Shown one piece after another: positions 51,513 through 60,349 of a stretch of DNA of 64,000 bases. The stretch's first letter is position 1, and the number at the start of each line of letters is the position of its first letter. Source of the stretch: Labilithrix sp. (lineage in GTDB: Bacteria > Myxococcota_A > Polyangia > Polyangiales > Polyangiaceae); assembly GCA_019637175.1 (NCBI GenBank), contig JAHBWD010000038.1:18881-82880 (forward strand), given 5' to 3'. The notes beneath the pieces were generated by a model. It had not been told where the DNA came from and searched no databases. It worked only from the letters and a program-made list of their open reading frames with translations. Made by a program: the position numbers and the translations under genes.

Positions 51513-52328
51513 GTGAGGCTCGCTTTCTTCGGCGCCGTGTTCGCAACGAGCTTCACCGTTGCGTCGTTCGCCCACGCGGATCCGACGTGCATCGCGGCGT
51601 ACGAACAGACGCAGACGCTGCGCAAAGACGGCAAGCTCGTCTCCGCCAAGGCGCAGGCCGCGATCTGCGCGCACGACACCTGCCCCGGGTTGCTCTCGAA
51701 GGATTGCTCGCGCTGGCTCAGCGAGCTCGAGGCGAGCACGCCCACGATCGTCTTCGAGGCGCGCACCGCGTCGGGCGCCGAGCGGACCGACGTTCGCGTG
51801 AAGGTCGACGGCGTGCCGTTGATCGAGCACCTCGACGGCAAGGCGATCGCGCTCGATCCGGGGTCGCGCACCTTCCTCTTCGAGGCCGAAGGCTCGTCGC
51901 CCGTCGAGCGCACCGTCGTCGTGCGCGAGGGCGAGAAGAACCGCAAGGTGTCGATCGTCGTCGGCGGGAGCGCGCGCGCGGAGGGCGCGGGCGAGGAGCG
52001 ACCGATCCCGCTCGGCGTGTGGATCTTCGGAGGCGCTTCGATCGCCTTCCTCGTGACGTCGACGATCTTCGCCGTCGACGGCTTCGGCAAGAAGAGCGAT
52101 CTCGAGGCGTGCAAGCCGCGCTGCGCGCCCGAAGCCGTCGACGCGATGTCGACGAGCTTCACCCTCGCCGACGTCACGCTCGGGGCTGGGCTCATGGCCG
52201 GGGCGGCGGCGGCGTTCCTCTTCTTCACGCGACCTGCGTCGAGCGCGAGCCCTTCCGTGGGCACGGCACGGCCGTTCGTCGCGCCGCTCCCGGGCGGCGG
52301 CGCCGCCGGGTTTTCGGCACGCTTCTAG
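51513..52328 (+). CDS. PEGA-like membrane protein
   Basis: 271 aa from GTG 51513 with signal peptide MRLAFFGAVFATSFTVASFAHA. Residues 23-70 hold several Cys and helices; 75-150 form a beta-sandwich with VKVDGVPLIEHLDGKAIALDPGSRTFLFEAEG, similar to a PEGA domain. A transmembrane helix at about 167-188 and another at 224-242 follow. This layout recurs often in myxobacteria. Function unknown. Confidence 0.75.
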   Translation: MRLAFFGAVFATSFTVASFAHADPTCIAAYEQTQTLRKDGKLVSAKAQAAICAHDTCPGLLSKDCSRWLSELEASTPTIVFEARTASGAERTDVRVKVDGVPLIEHLDGKAIALDPGSRTFLFEAEGSSPVERTVVVREGEKNRKVSIVVGGSARAEGAGEERPIPLGVWIFGGASIAFLVTSTIFAVDGFGKKSDLEACKPRCAPEAVDAMSTSFTLADVTLGAGLMAGAAAAFLFFTRPASSASPSVGTARPFVAPLPGGGAAGFSARF

Positions 52329-52395
52329 CCAGAACGAGGCGCAGCTCAACGGCAGGAATCGGACCAGCGCTCGCGCGCGGGCAAGTGCGATTTCC

Positions 52396-53007
52396 TTGCA
52401 TGACCGCCTAAATCCGCCCTTGCGCGGGTGCCTGGTTGCGCTATGCCGGCCCTCCTCGGGTGGGGAGCGAGCGAACGTGGGGGCGCAAAGCGAAGCGGAA
52501 GAGGAAGCGAGTGAGAACGTGACGAACGCCGCGCAGCGAAAAGGTCGCCGAGCGCGGCCCCAAGCGCCGTCACAAGCGCCGTCACAAGCCAGTGGCGGCA
52601 GCGTGACGAAGCTGATGTGGGAGGAGCGCGCATTGAGGCCGACTGCAAACTCGACGAGGCCCGAGAAAGGGGTACACTCACGTGCACTCGTGCCTTCTTC
52701 TCGCAAAGGTTCGGAGCTTACGATCGAGGCCCTCTACGCATCGCGGATCGCGCAGGCGACGCGAACCGATGCGCGACCGATCAGCGAAGACGAGCCGCCG
52801 GACGAGTGCGAACGCGCTCGCCTCATCAGCGACATCACGCGCCTCCTCCGCGAGCCGCAGATGCCGGAGACGACGCGCTGCGCCGGGCTCACGCTGATCG
52901 GCTGGCTCGCGCGTCGCATGCCCGGTGAAGCGGCTCACGCGATCGGCGTCTCCGAAGCGCGTCAGTCCGAGCGCCGGCTCCGAGCGGCGCAGCGCAAGCC
53001 ACGTTGA
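52396..53007 (+). CDS. Hypothetical protein, start uncertain
   Basis: Open frame of up to 203 codons. The last 110 residues (ELTIEALYASRIAQATRTDARP to the end, with DITRLLREPQMPETTRCAGLTLIGWLARRM) have coding-like composition and helices. The first 80 residues are low-complexity Arg/Ser/Glu/Gln and may be untranslated; GTG codons at 52690 and further upstream could be the true start. Its TGA overlaps the TTG start of the next gene. No family recognised. Confidence 0.45.
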   Translation: MHDRLNPPLRGCLVALCRPSSGGERANVGAQSEAEEEASENVTNAAQRKGRRARPQAPSQAPSQASGGSVTKLMWEERALRPTANSTRPEKGVHSRALVPSSRKGSELTIEALYASRIAQATRTDARPISEDEPPDECERARLISDITRLLREPQMPETTRCAGLTLIGWLARRMPGEAAHAIGVSEARQSERRLRAAQRKPR

Positions 53008-54281
53008 GAAGCGCCGTGGCGGCGCGGCTTCGCGCGCTGCCTCTCGCGATCCTCGTCACCGTCGTCGCCGCCGCGGTCGTCGTGCGCTGGCGCCGCGAGC
53101 CGGCGCCCGACGCAGGACCCGCCGCGGGCGCGACCGTGACGTCGTCGACCGCCGACGCCGGCGCCGGCGGTCTCGACCAGCCGCTGCGCGGCATGCCCTT
53201 TCCGGCCGGCGTGGCCGTGCCCGACGGCGGGCCGAGGATGCTCCACGGCGAGCCGCGTCACACGCACCGCGTCGCGGCGCGAGGCCCTCGCGCGCCCAAG
53301 GTCGGGTGGCGCGCCGAGCTCGGCTCCGCGGTCGCGACGCAGGTGACGGTCTCTCCCGACGAGCGGACGCTCTACGCGGGCACGCTCGACGGCCGCCTCG
53401 TCGCGCTCTCCCGCGACGACGGGACGAAGCGGTGGTCGGTCGCCCTAGGCGATCGAGTGTATAGTACACCCTTCGTCGCGGACGACGGGACGATCATCGC
53501 CGGCAGCGACGCGAAGAAGCTCGTCGCCGTCTCGCCGGAGGGCGCCGTGCTCTGGCGCCTCGAGGTCGACGGCGAGGCCGACACCGCGCCCGTCTCCGGC
53601 AAGGACGGCACGATCGTGTTCGCCGCCGGCTCGAACGTCTACGCCGTCCGGCGCCGAGGGGATCTCGCGTGGCGCTTCGCGACCCGCGGCAAGATCTTCA
53701 CGGCGCCGGCGGTCACCGACGACGGGCTGGTCATCGTCGGCTCGCAGGACGATCGCGTCTACGCGATCAACCCGCAGGGCGGCCTCGCCTGGTCGGTCGA
53801 CCTCGGGGCCGACGTCGACGGCTCGGCTGTCGTCTCCGACGACGGATCGATCACGGTCGGCACCGACAAAGGCGAGCTCGTCCGGCTCGACCCGAAGGGC
53901 ACGATCCTCTGGCGTACGCCGGTCGGCGGGTTCGTCCGCGGCGCCCTCTCGCTCGCCCGCAACGGCGACGTGCTCGCGGGCACGTACGGGCCGGTGCCCC
54001 GTATGGTCCGGGTCGCTCCGGACGGGACCATCCGGGGGTCGCTCGCGATCAAAGGGACGGGGGCGCGCGAGTTCGGCATCCACGGCGGGCCCCTGGAAGA
54101 CGCCGAGGGAACCCTCTATTTCGGAGCCCAAGACGACACCGTCTACGCGGTCGGGCTCGACGGGGCCGTACGCTGGCGCTTCGAAACCGGGGGCGACGTG
54201 GACGCTCCGCTCACCATGCTGAGCGACGGGAGCCTGGTGGTCGCCTCGGAAGACGGGACGATCACGATGCTTTTGCCGTGA
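53004..54281 (+). CDS. PQQ-type beta-propeller membrane-anchored protein
   Basis: 425 aa; start TTG 53004 or GTG 53016. One transmembrane helix at about residues 9-28, a linker, then seven or eight propeller repeats of the PQQ-enzyme/BamB type: VSPDERTLYAGTLDGRLVALSRDDGTKRWSVALG, VADDGTIIAGSDAKKLVAVSPEGAVLWRLE, and so on to the C terminus. No quinoprotein catalytic residues are identified, so it is more like a structural BamB-type binding protein. Followed after 33 bp by the proline-rich protein gene. Confidence 0.82.
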   Translation: MRSAVAARLRALPLAILVTVVAAAVVVRWRREPAPDAGPAAGATVTSSTADAGAGGLDQPLRGMPFPAGVAVPDGGPRMLHGEPRHTHRVAARGPRAPKVGWRAELGSAVATQVTVSPDERTLYAGTLDGRLVALSRDDGTKRWSVALGDRVYSTPFVADDGTIIAGSDAKKLVAVSPEGAVLWRLEVDGEADTAPVSGKDGTIVFAAGSNVYAVRRRGDLAWRFATRGKIFTAPAVTDDGLVIVGSQDDRVYAINPQGGLAWSVDLGADVDGSAVVSDDGSITVGTDKGELVRLDPKGTILWRTPVGGFVRGALSLARNGDVLAGTYGPVPRMVRVAPDGTIRGSLAIKGTGAREFGIHGGPLEDAEGTLYFGAQDDTVYAVGLDGAVRWRFETGGDVDAPLTMLSDGSLVVASEDGTITMLLP

Positions 54282-54314
54282 GCGACGAGGGCCGGGTATC
54301 CTCGGCACCGCGCG

Positions 54315-56132
54315 ATGTTGGGGATCCCGCCCGCAAAGGACACCGACGCCGAAGACGTCGTCTGGGGTCTACAGACCGCCGAAGCGCTGTGGAAGCGCGG
54401 CGAGCGTATCGACGCGGTCGTGTGGCTGCGCCGCGCGGCCCAAGCCGCGGGTGAAGCGGCCGACGACGATCGCGCCCTCGAGCTCGCGCGCTACGCCGCC
54501 GAGCTCACCGACTGGATGGCGACGCTCCCCGCGGGTCAGAGCGGTGCGCCGCCTCCGGCGCCGACGTTCGTCCCCGACGGCGGGCCGACGTCGATCGACG
54601 TCGACGTCGAGGTCGACGGAGCACTCGCTCCGCCGCCTCCGCCAGCGCCCTTCTTTCCGCCTCCGACGGCGCTGCCCGCGGCGCCGCCGTTCCGCGAGCA
54701 GTCGTCGCCGACGATCCAGATGGCGTCGCCCGAGGGGATGGTGGCACCGCGTGACGATGCTCCCGAGGAGCACGCTCCCGTCGAGCCGCCGCCGGCAGAG
54801 CCCGAGCCGCCGGCAGCAGATCGATCCGACGACGCCGAGGAGCCCCGATTGCCCGCGACGACGTCGGTGCCGCCCGCAGAGGCGGTCCACGCGGGGATGT
54901 TCAATCCGTGGGACGCCGACGCGCCTCCCCCGCCGGTCGCGGCGCCGCCGGCGCCCTTGCCGCGCTTCGGAGAAGAAGAGGAAGTCGTCACGAGCGTCAG
55001 GCCTCACGCGCTCGCGCAGCAGCGCGCCGACGAGCTCGCGGCGCAGGCTGCGCCGTCTCCGCGTCCGCCGAGCGCGGCGGCGCGGCCCGCGCCGCCGCGT
55101 CCGCCTCCGCTTCCGCCGCGCGCGCGCGCGAAGGCGCCTGCCGCGCCGCAGCCGCCGCGCGAGCCTGACGGCCCGACGGGGCCCTTCCCCGTTCAGCCCG
55201 AGGTGCACGCGCCTCCGCCACCGGTCACGCCCCCTCCGCCGAGCCCGACGCAGGTGATGTCGACGCCGTCGGCGCCGCCCTCGGAGCCGACGAACCCGAA
55301 TCTCGGCGCGCCGTCGGCGCCCGACGAGGCAGAGGTCGCGAACGCGCCGGAGGCGCTCGCGCCCGCGCCCGCGCCGGCCAGGCCTCCCAAGCCCGAGAAG
55401 CTCGTGCTCGACGACGTCGAGGCCTTCGCGGATCTGCCCGACGATGCGCGCGAGGCGTTCGCCGCGGCCGCGTCGGTCGATCCGCTCGGCGAGGGCGAAG
55501 AGGTGAGCAGCTTCGCGCTCGCCTACGTGATCGCGGGCAAGGTCGACGTCGCCGCGACGATGGTCGACGCGCCGGCCGTGCGCCTCGAAGCGGGCGCCGT
55601 GCTCCGATCGCGCGGCACGACGGAGGGAGGCGTCCCGATGCGCCTCATCTGCGCGTCGAACGACAGCGTCGTCGCGACGTGGTCCGACGCCGAAGTCACC
55701 GAAGCGTTCCGATCGATCCCGTGGGTCGAAGACGATCTCCGCGCCGCCGCCGATCGCGTCCAGACGCTCGTCGGGATCACGATCGGTCCCCTCGGCGAGC
55801 GCCTCGACGCGTCCATCCGCGAGCAGATCGTCGAGCGCCTCACGATGCGCCCGCTCTCGCCGGGCGAGATCGTGGTGAACGCGGGCGAGGTGGTGCCGGG
55901 CCTCTTGCTCGTCGGCGTCGGCGAGATCGAGCTCGTTCAGGGCGACGAAGTCTCGGGCGTCGTCGGCTCCGGCGAGTTCCTCTTCCCCGGCGAGGTGCTC
56001 GGCGCCGGCGACGCGCCCGCGACCGCGCGCGCGGGCGCCGGCGGCGCGCTGATCATGTCCGGCGATCGGAGGATCGCCCAGGAGCTGCTCGTGACGTGCC
56101 CGCCGCTAGTCGAGGTGCTCGCCGGGATGTGA
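54315..56132 (+). CDS. Proline-rich protein with cyclic-nucleotide-binding-like C terminus
   Basis: 605 aa with no signal peptide. Residues 1-75 are helical (VVWGLQTAEALWKRGERIDAVVWLRRAAQAAGEA, TPR-like). Residues 75-365 are almost pure Pro/Ala/Glu low complexity, disordered. From about 375 a beta-roll region begins and from about 505 a second appears: IVERLTMRPLSPGEIVVNAGEVVPGLLLVGVGEIELVQGDEVSGVVGSGEFLFPGEVL, like a cNMP-binding/Crp-type roll, though the phosphate-binding cassette is not clear. Probably a cytoplasmic scaffold or signalling protein. The stop overlaps the convergent lipoprotein gene by 27 bp. Confidence 0.7.
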   Translation: MLGIPPAKDTDAEDVVWGLQTAEALWKRGERIDAVVWLRRAAQAAGEAADDDRALELARYAAELTDWMATLPAGQSGAPPPAPTFVPDGGPTSIDVDVEVDGALAPPPPPAPFFPPPTALPAAPPFREQSSPTIQMASPEGMVAPRDDAPEEHAPVEPPPAEPEPPAADRSDDAEEPRLPATTSVPPAEAVHAGMFNPWDADAPPPPVAAPPAPLPRFGEEEEVVTSVRPHALAQQRADELAAQAAPSPRPPSAAARPAPPRPPPLPPRARAKAPAAPQPPREPDGPTGPFPVQPEVHAPPPPVTPPPPSPTQVMSTPSAPPSEPTNPNLGAPSAPDEAEVANAPEALAPAPAPARPPKPEKLVLDDVEAFADLPDDAREAFAAAASVDPLGEGEEVSSFALAYVIAGKVDVAATMVDAPAVRLEAGAVLRSRGTTEGGVPMRLICASNDSVVATWSDAEVTEAFRSIPWVEDDLRAAADRVQTLVGITIGPLGERLDASIREQIVERLTMRPLSPGEIVVNAGEVVPGLLLVGVGEIELVQGDEVSGVVGSGEFLFPGEVLGAGDAPATARAGAGGALIMSGDRRIAQELLVTCPPLVEVLAGM

Positions 56133-56804
56133 CTTCGGTCCGAGCGCCGCCTTCTTCGCGGGCTCGTTGTCGATCTCCCAGCGCAGCTCCTCGTTGCCCT
56201 CCGCGCCGGCGAAGCGCAGACCGAACCAGCGCGAGTCGGGCGAGATCGTCGGCTGACCGCTCGGCGTGGTCGTCGGGAACTTGATGCGGAACACGTGGCG
56301 CCAGACGCTCGAGTACGGGAAGTATTGCTTCTCGAGCGGGCCGGGGCGCGCGATGAGCTCGATCGAGAGCGGCGCGGTCTCGTTTCCCTCGTCGTCGATG
56401 AGGCGCACGATCCACGAGCTGTTCGGCCGCGTGAGATCGGCCCAGCGGTGGTTCGTGCCGTAGAGCGCGACGTAGAAGCGATGGCTGTCTTGCGTCTCCG
56501 CGAGCGTCCTCTCGAGGAGCGTTCGTCGCTGCTCGACCGTGAGGCGATAGTCGTTCGCGTACTTGACGACGTACGCCCAGCGGAAGTCCCACGACTCGAA
56601 CGTCGCCGTGACGTGGAGCAGCGTGTCGAGCTCGCTCACCTGGAAGAGGCTCTTCGTGCGCGTCCATCGCTGGAGCACTTGCGAGTAGTCGCTGTCGGTG
56701 TACTCGCGCGGTCCCGTCGCCATCGAGACCTTCGGATCGGCGCACGCGCTGGTCGTGCTCAGCGCCGCGAGCGCGACGAAGAGGTAGGCAAAGCCGCGCG
56801 TCAT
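56106..56804 (-). CDS. Putative lipoprotein, unknown
   Basis: 232 aa from ATG 56804, directly before the signal MTRGFAYLFVALAALSTTSAC (Cys21). The mature protein contains YTDSDYSQVLQRWTRTKSLFQVSELDTLLHVTATFESWDFRWAYVVKYANDY, which suggests a folded, partly helical domain, and VWRHVFRIKFPTTTPSGQ near the end. Similar myxobacterial lipoproteins are uncharacterised. It is divergent from the PilZ-like gene over 425 bp. Confidence 0.78.
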   Translation of the reverse strand: MTRGFAYLFVALAALSTTSACADPKVSMATGPREYTDSDYSQVLQRWTRTKSLFQVSELDTLLHVTATFESWDFRWAYVVKYANDYRLTVEQRRTLLERTLAETQDSHRFYVALYGTNHRWADLTRPNSSWIVRLIDDEGNETAPLSIELIARPGPLEKQYFPYSSVWRHVFRIKFPTTTPSGQPTISPDSRWFGLRFAGAEGNEELRWEIDNEPAKKAALGPKSHPGEHLD

Positions 56805-57079
56805 CGGCACCACTCTGCCGAAGCGCCGCGCGCTCGGCAAGGAGGTGTGACACCGCTTACGCGTCTTCCGCGCGCGTCATGCGTAGCGCACGGGGCATGA
56901 CGGCGCAGCCAGACCCCTGTCAAAGAGTGCGCGCAGGGAATGATCGAGCACGGCCGCGCCCCAATGTGGCGGGCACGGAAACGATGCGGACCGCGCAACC
57001 AAGTTGGCTTCGCCCGAGGATTTTCCGTCGTCTCCGGGCGAACGGCAGAGCCCTCGCGTCCGCGCGCGGGCGGGCGCGA

Positions 57080-57104
57080 GGTCGCGAACGAAACTTTCGC
57101 GACC
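57080..57104. promoter_or_regulatory. 9-bp inverted repeat upstream of the PilZ-like gene
   Basis: GGTCGCGAA at 57080-57088 and its exact complement TTCGCGACC at 57096-57104 are separated by 7 bp. It lies in the 425-bp divergent region (56805-57229), 126 bp before the PilZ-like start. It may be an operator for a dimeric regulator or an RNA hairpin in the leader. No clear promoter boxes or small gene were recognised in the rest of this gap. Confidence 0.4.
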
Positions 57105-57229
57105 CGCGTTCGTCCAACGGACCATCGACGAACGCATGGCACATGCTTCGCAGCCTCTCGCGTAAGCCACACCCCTTCGGCGCGTTTCACGTGGGCGACG
57201 CCGAAACACCTCGTCGTAGAAGGTGCGCC

Positions 57230-57715
57230 TTGATTGACAAGCTCGACTTCCTCGTTCGCTTCTGGGAGCTGAAGGCGCGCAACGCGTCGCTCGGCGAGCC
57301 TCTCGGACCGCAGGAGCAGATCGAGCTCCTATCGCTGATGCAGCTCGTCACCGGCGACCTGGATGCGCCGGCGGCCGGGCCGGTGGAGCGTCCCAAAGGC
57401 GCGCTGCCTGCGCAGATGATCGGCGACGGGACGATCTTGCCCGTCGAGGTGCGAAGCGTCTCCGCCGCGGCGGTCGTGGTGAGCTGCGCGGGCGCGGTGC
57501 CCGTCGGCGCGCAGGTCATTCTCCGCGCGGCCGACGCGATCAGCGGCGTCGAGTACGCGCTGCCCTGCAACGTGCTCTGGGTCTATCGCGCCTCGCCGAC
57601 GATCGTCGCGCTCTCGGTCGACGGCATCCCGACGCGCGCGGTCTTCGCCGGCGTTCCCGAGCCGCGGATGTCGATGCCCCTCGCGCTCGGCAAGCACGCC
57701 CGCTTGCGCGCCTGA
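57230..57715 (+). CDS. PilZ-like domain protein
   Basis: 161 aa from TTG 57230, which has AGAAGGTG at good distance; longer frames exist (ATG 57143) but look non-coding. Residues 1-45 are helical (IDKLDFLVRFWELKARNASLGEPLGPQEQIELLSLMQL). From about 65 a beta-barrel-like part contains PVEVRSVSAAAVVVSCAGAVPVGAQVILR and YALPCNVLWVYRASPTIVALSVDGIP, a divergent PilZ layout. The c-di-GMP-binding RxxxR and D/NxSxxG motifs are not intact, so ligand binding is doubtful. Confidence 0.6.
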   Translation: MIDKLDFLVRFWELKARNASLGEPLGPQEQIELLSLMQLVTGDLDAPAAGPVERPKGALPAQMIGDGTILPVEVRSVSAAAVVVSCAGAVPVGAQVILRAADAISGVEYALPCNVLWVYRASPTIVALSVDGIPTRAVFAGVPEPRMSMPLALGKHARLRA

Positions 57716-57733
57716 GCGGCCGTCCGCGTTTTT
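57716..57733 (+). terminator. Weak intrinsic terminator after the PilZ-like gene
   Basis: GCGG at 57716-57719 pairs with CCGC at 57724-57727 across a 4-nt loop and is followed by G and five T at 57729-57733. The stem starts one base after the stop codon. Stem is short, so efficiency is uncertain. Confidence 0.35.
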
Positions 57734-57808
57734 GTTGTATCCCACACGCGGATGCGTGCCGTATAACCGTTGCCCCTCGTTACCTGGGTTCCGGGAGGCC
57801 ACGGCTCG

Positions 57809-59452
57809 ATGCCCCTGAAGATCAGCGTCCGCTCCGTGTTGCCTGCGCGCGAGACCGGTGACCTCATGGTCATCGGCGTCCCCGCGCAAGGCGGCACCTC
57901 GAAGAAGAAGAATGCCCGCTCGCCGCTCGACGGCGTCGACCGCGCGCTCGGGGGGGCGCTCGGCCGCCTCCTCAAGAAGGAAGAGTTCAAGGGGAAGAAA
58001 GACCAACAGGTCTCGATCTCCACGCTCGGGAAGATCAAGGCCGACCGCCTGATCGTGTGCGGGCTCGGCGACCTCGCCAAGCTCGGCCCGGCCGACGTGC
58101 GCACGTTCGCGGCGAAGGCCGCGCGGGCGGCGAACGCCGACAAGGCGAAGAAGCTCGTCATCGGGCTGCCCGAGGGGCTCGAGGGGCGCCTCCGCGAGGT
58201 GGTCGAGGGGCTCGAGCTCGGCGCGTACCGCTTCACCAAGTACATGACCGGCGACCGCAAGCCGAAGGTCGAGCTCGGACAGGTGGCCATCTGCCTGACG
58301 GGCGCCGCGCCGGCGAACGCGAAAGAGCAGGTCGATCTCGGGCAAGCGGTCGCGGCCGGGGTGAACCTCTCGCGCGATCTCTCGAACGAGCCGCCGAACG
58401 TGCTCTACCCCGACGCGTTCGCCGCCGCCGCGCAGGCTACGGCCAAAGACGCGGGGCTCAAGGTCCAGGTCTTCGACTACAAGGAGATCCAGCGTCGCGG
58501 GATGAAGCTCCTCCAGGCCGTCGGCCAGGGCAGCGAGCGCAAACCGTGTATGGTGCACTTTTCCTGGACGCCGCCCGGCGCGAGCCGGCGCATTGCCTTC
58601 GTCGGCAAGGGCATCACCTTCGACTCCGGCGGCCTCTCGATCAAGCCCGCCGCCGGCATGGGCGAGATGAAGCACGACATGAGCGGCGCGGCGAACATCG
58701 TCGGCCTCATGTCGATCGTCGGGCGGCTCAAGCCCAACGTCGAGGTGCACGGCATCTTCGCCGCCGCCGAGAACATGCCCGACGGCAACGCCTACCGCCC
58801 CGGCGACGTCTGGCCGTCGCTCGACGGCAAGAGCGTCGAGATCATCAACACCGACGCCGAGGGCCGGCTCATCCTCGCCGACGCGCTCGCCTATGCGCGC
58901 GGCCTCGAGCCCGATCTGCTCGTCGACAACGCGACGCTCACGGGCGCGTGCGTCGTCGCGCTCGGCAACTCGTGCTCCGGCTGGTACGCCAACAACGAGG
59001 CGACCGCCGAAGAGTTCCAGAGCTCCGTGAAGAACAGCGGCGAGATCATGTGGCGCCTGCCGCTCCTCGAGGATCTCAAAGACCAGCTCAAGAGCGACTC
59101 CGCCGATCTCAAGCACACCGGCGATCGCTGGGGCGGATCGATCAGCGCCGCGCTCTTCCTGCGCGAGTTCATCGGCGCGGTGCCGAACTGGGTGCACTGC
59201 GACATCGCCGGTCCGGCGATGGGCGATCGCGTCCGCGGCTGGGACCCGAAGGGCGGGACCGGCCACGGCGTCCTCACGTTCCTCGACCTGATCGAGCGGG
59301 CGTCGAAGGCCGCGCCGCCGGCCAAGGCCCCCGCGCCCTCGCTCGCGAAGGCCGCGCCGCCGGCCAAGGCCGCGCCCGCGCCCAAGGCCGCGCCCGCGCC
59401 CAAGGCTGCGCCTGCGAAGAAGGCCAAAGCCAAGAAGCGCGCGAAGAGCTGA
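57809..59452 (+). CDS. pepA: Leucyl aminopeptidase (M17), PepA type
   Basis: 547-aa cytoplasmic metallopeptidase that removes N-terminal residues. The catalytic domain shows GKGITFDSGGLSIKPAAGMGEMKHDMSGAA near residue 268-297 and the family signature NTDAEGRLILADAL near 350, holding the two-metal ligands and the catalytic Lys and Arg. GGGAGG lies upstream of ATG 57809; an earlier in-frame ATG at 57770 is less likely. The last 50 residues are an Ala/Pro/Lys repeat (PAKAAPAPKAAP) ending in KKAKAKKRAKS, an extension not part of the enzyme fold. ttcA follows after 38 bp. Confidence 0.9.
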   Translation: MPLKISVRSVLPARETGDLMVIGVPAQGGTSKKKNARSPLDGVDRALGGALGRLLKKEEFKGKKDQQVSISTLGKIKADRLIVCGLGDLAKLGPADVRTFAAKAARAANADKAKKLVIGLPEGLEGRLREVVEGLELGAYRFTKYMTGDRKPKVELGQVAICLTGAAPANAKEQVDLGQAVAAGVNLSRDLSNEPPNVLYPDAFAAAAQATAKDAGLKVQVFDYKEIQRRGMKLLQAVGQGSERKPCMVHFSWTPPGASRRIAFVGKGITFDSGGLSIKPAAGMGEMKHDMSGAANIVGLMSIVGRLKPNVEVHGIFAAAENMPDGNAYRPGDVWPSLDGKSVEIINTDAEGRLILADALAYARGLEPDLLVDNATLTGACVVALGNSCSGWYANNEATAEEFQSSVKNSGEIMWRLPLLEDLKDQLKSDSADLKHTGDRWGGSISAALFLREFIGAVPNWVHCDIAGPAMGDRVRGWDPKGGTGHGVLTFLDLIERASKAAPPAKAPAPSLAKAAPPAKAAPAPKAAPAPKAAPAKKAKAKKRAKS

Positions 59453-59490
59453 TTGCCCGAAGCAGGGTGAGCTGCTAGCCGTTCGCCATC

Positions 59491-60345
59491 ATGGATGGCG
59501 GCCCCAGCCTGGAGAAGCGACTCGGTCGCGCGCTCTCACGCGCGCTCGTCGACTTCGACATGCTCGCCGACGGCGATCGCGTCATGGTCTGCGTCAGCGG
59601 CGGCAAAGACAGCTACACGATGCTGGATCTCCTCCGCTCGCTGTCGCGCCGCGCGCCGATCGCGTTCGAGCTCGTGGTCGTCAACGTCGATCAGGGTCAT
59701 CCCGGTTACCCCGCCGATCGCCTGCGCAACTACATGAAGGCCGAGGGCTACGACTTCAGGATGATCGAGGAGGACACGTACTCGATCGTCACCGAGAAGA
59801 TCCCCGAGGGAAAGACGTACTGCTCGCTCTGCTCGCGTCTCCGGCGCGGCATCCTCTATCGCGTCGCCAAAGAGCTGGGCTGCACGAAGATCGCGCTCGG
59901 CCACCATCGCGACGACATCCTCCAGACGCTCTTCTTGAACCTCTTCTTCGCGGGGCAGCTCGCGGCGATGCCGCCGAAGCTGGTCTCGCAAGAAGGCCAC
60001 GTCGTCATCCGTCCGCTCGCGTACGCGGCCGAGGAAGACGTGGCGGCCTACGCCAAGGAGAAGGCGTTTCCGATCCTGCCCTGCGATCTGTGCGGCTCGC
60101 AGAGCGATCTCCAGCGCAAGATCGTCGGCGCGATGCTCGACGATCTCGAAGAGAAGCATCCGGGCATCAAGGCGGTCATGCTCGCTGCGCTCCAGAACGT
60201 CCGGCCGAGCCACCTGCTCGACAAGGGGCTGTGGAAGTCGCTCGGCCTCGAGGCCGCGCGCGAGGCGGCGGGCGACAAGCTCGTCGGCGTCTCGCGCCTG
60301 TTGCGAGAAGGCGCGAGCCTGCCGGTCGCGACGAGCGGAGAGTGA
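59491..60345 (+). CDS. ttcA: tRNA 2-thiocytidine(32) synthetase TtcA
   Basis: 284-aa ATP-dependent tRNA thiolase. PP-loop SGGKDS near residue 34; iron-sulfur cysteines in CSLCSRLRRG (Cys111, Cys114) and CDLCGSQSDLQRK (Cys198, Cys201). GHHRDDILQTLFLNLFF near 149 is the typical ATP/tRNA-binding segment. It transfers sulfur to C32 of certain tRNAs, using a [4Fe-4S] cluster. First gene of a tight run through 63125; the following gene starts 4 bp after its stop. Confidence 0.92.
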   Translation: MDGGPSLEKRLGRALSRALVDFDMLADGDRVMVCVSGGKDSYTMLDLLRSLSRRAPIAFELVVVNVDQGHPGYPADRLRNYMKAEGYDFRMIEEDTYSIVTEKIPEGKTYCSLCSRLRRGILYRVAKELGCTKIALGHHRDDILQTLFLNLFFAGQLAAMPPKLVSQEGHVVIRPLAYAAEEDVAAYAKEKAFPILPCDLCGSQSDLQRKIVGAMLDDLEEKHPGIKAVMLAALQNVRPSHLLDKGLWKSLGLEAAREAAGDKLVGVSRLLREGASLPVATSGE

Positions 60346-60349
60346 CGCG

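Noticed and set aside
57143..57229. Extended N terminus of the PilZ-like protein from ATG 57143 or earlier
   Set aside because: The added residues are Arg/Pro/His-rich and non-coding in style, whereas TTG 57230 has a well-placed AGAAGGTG ribosome site.
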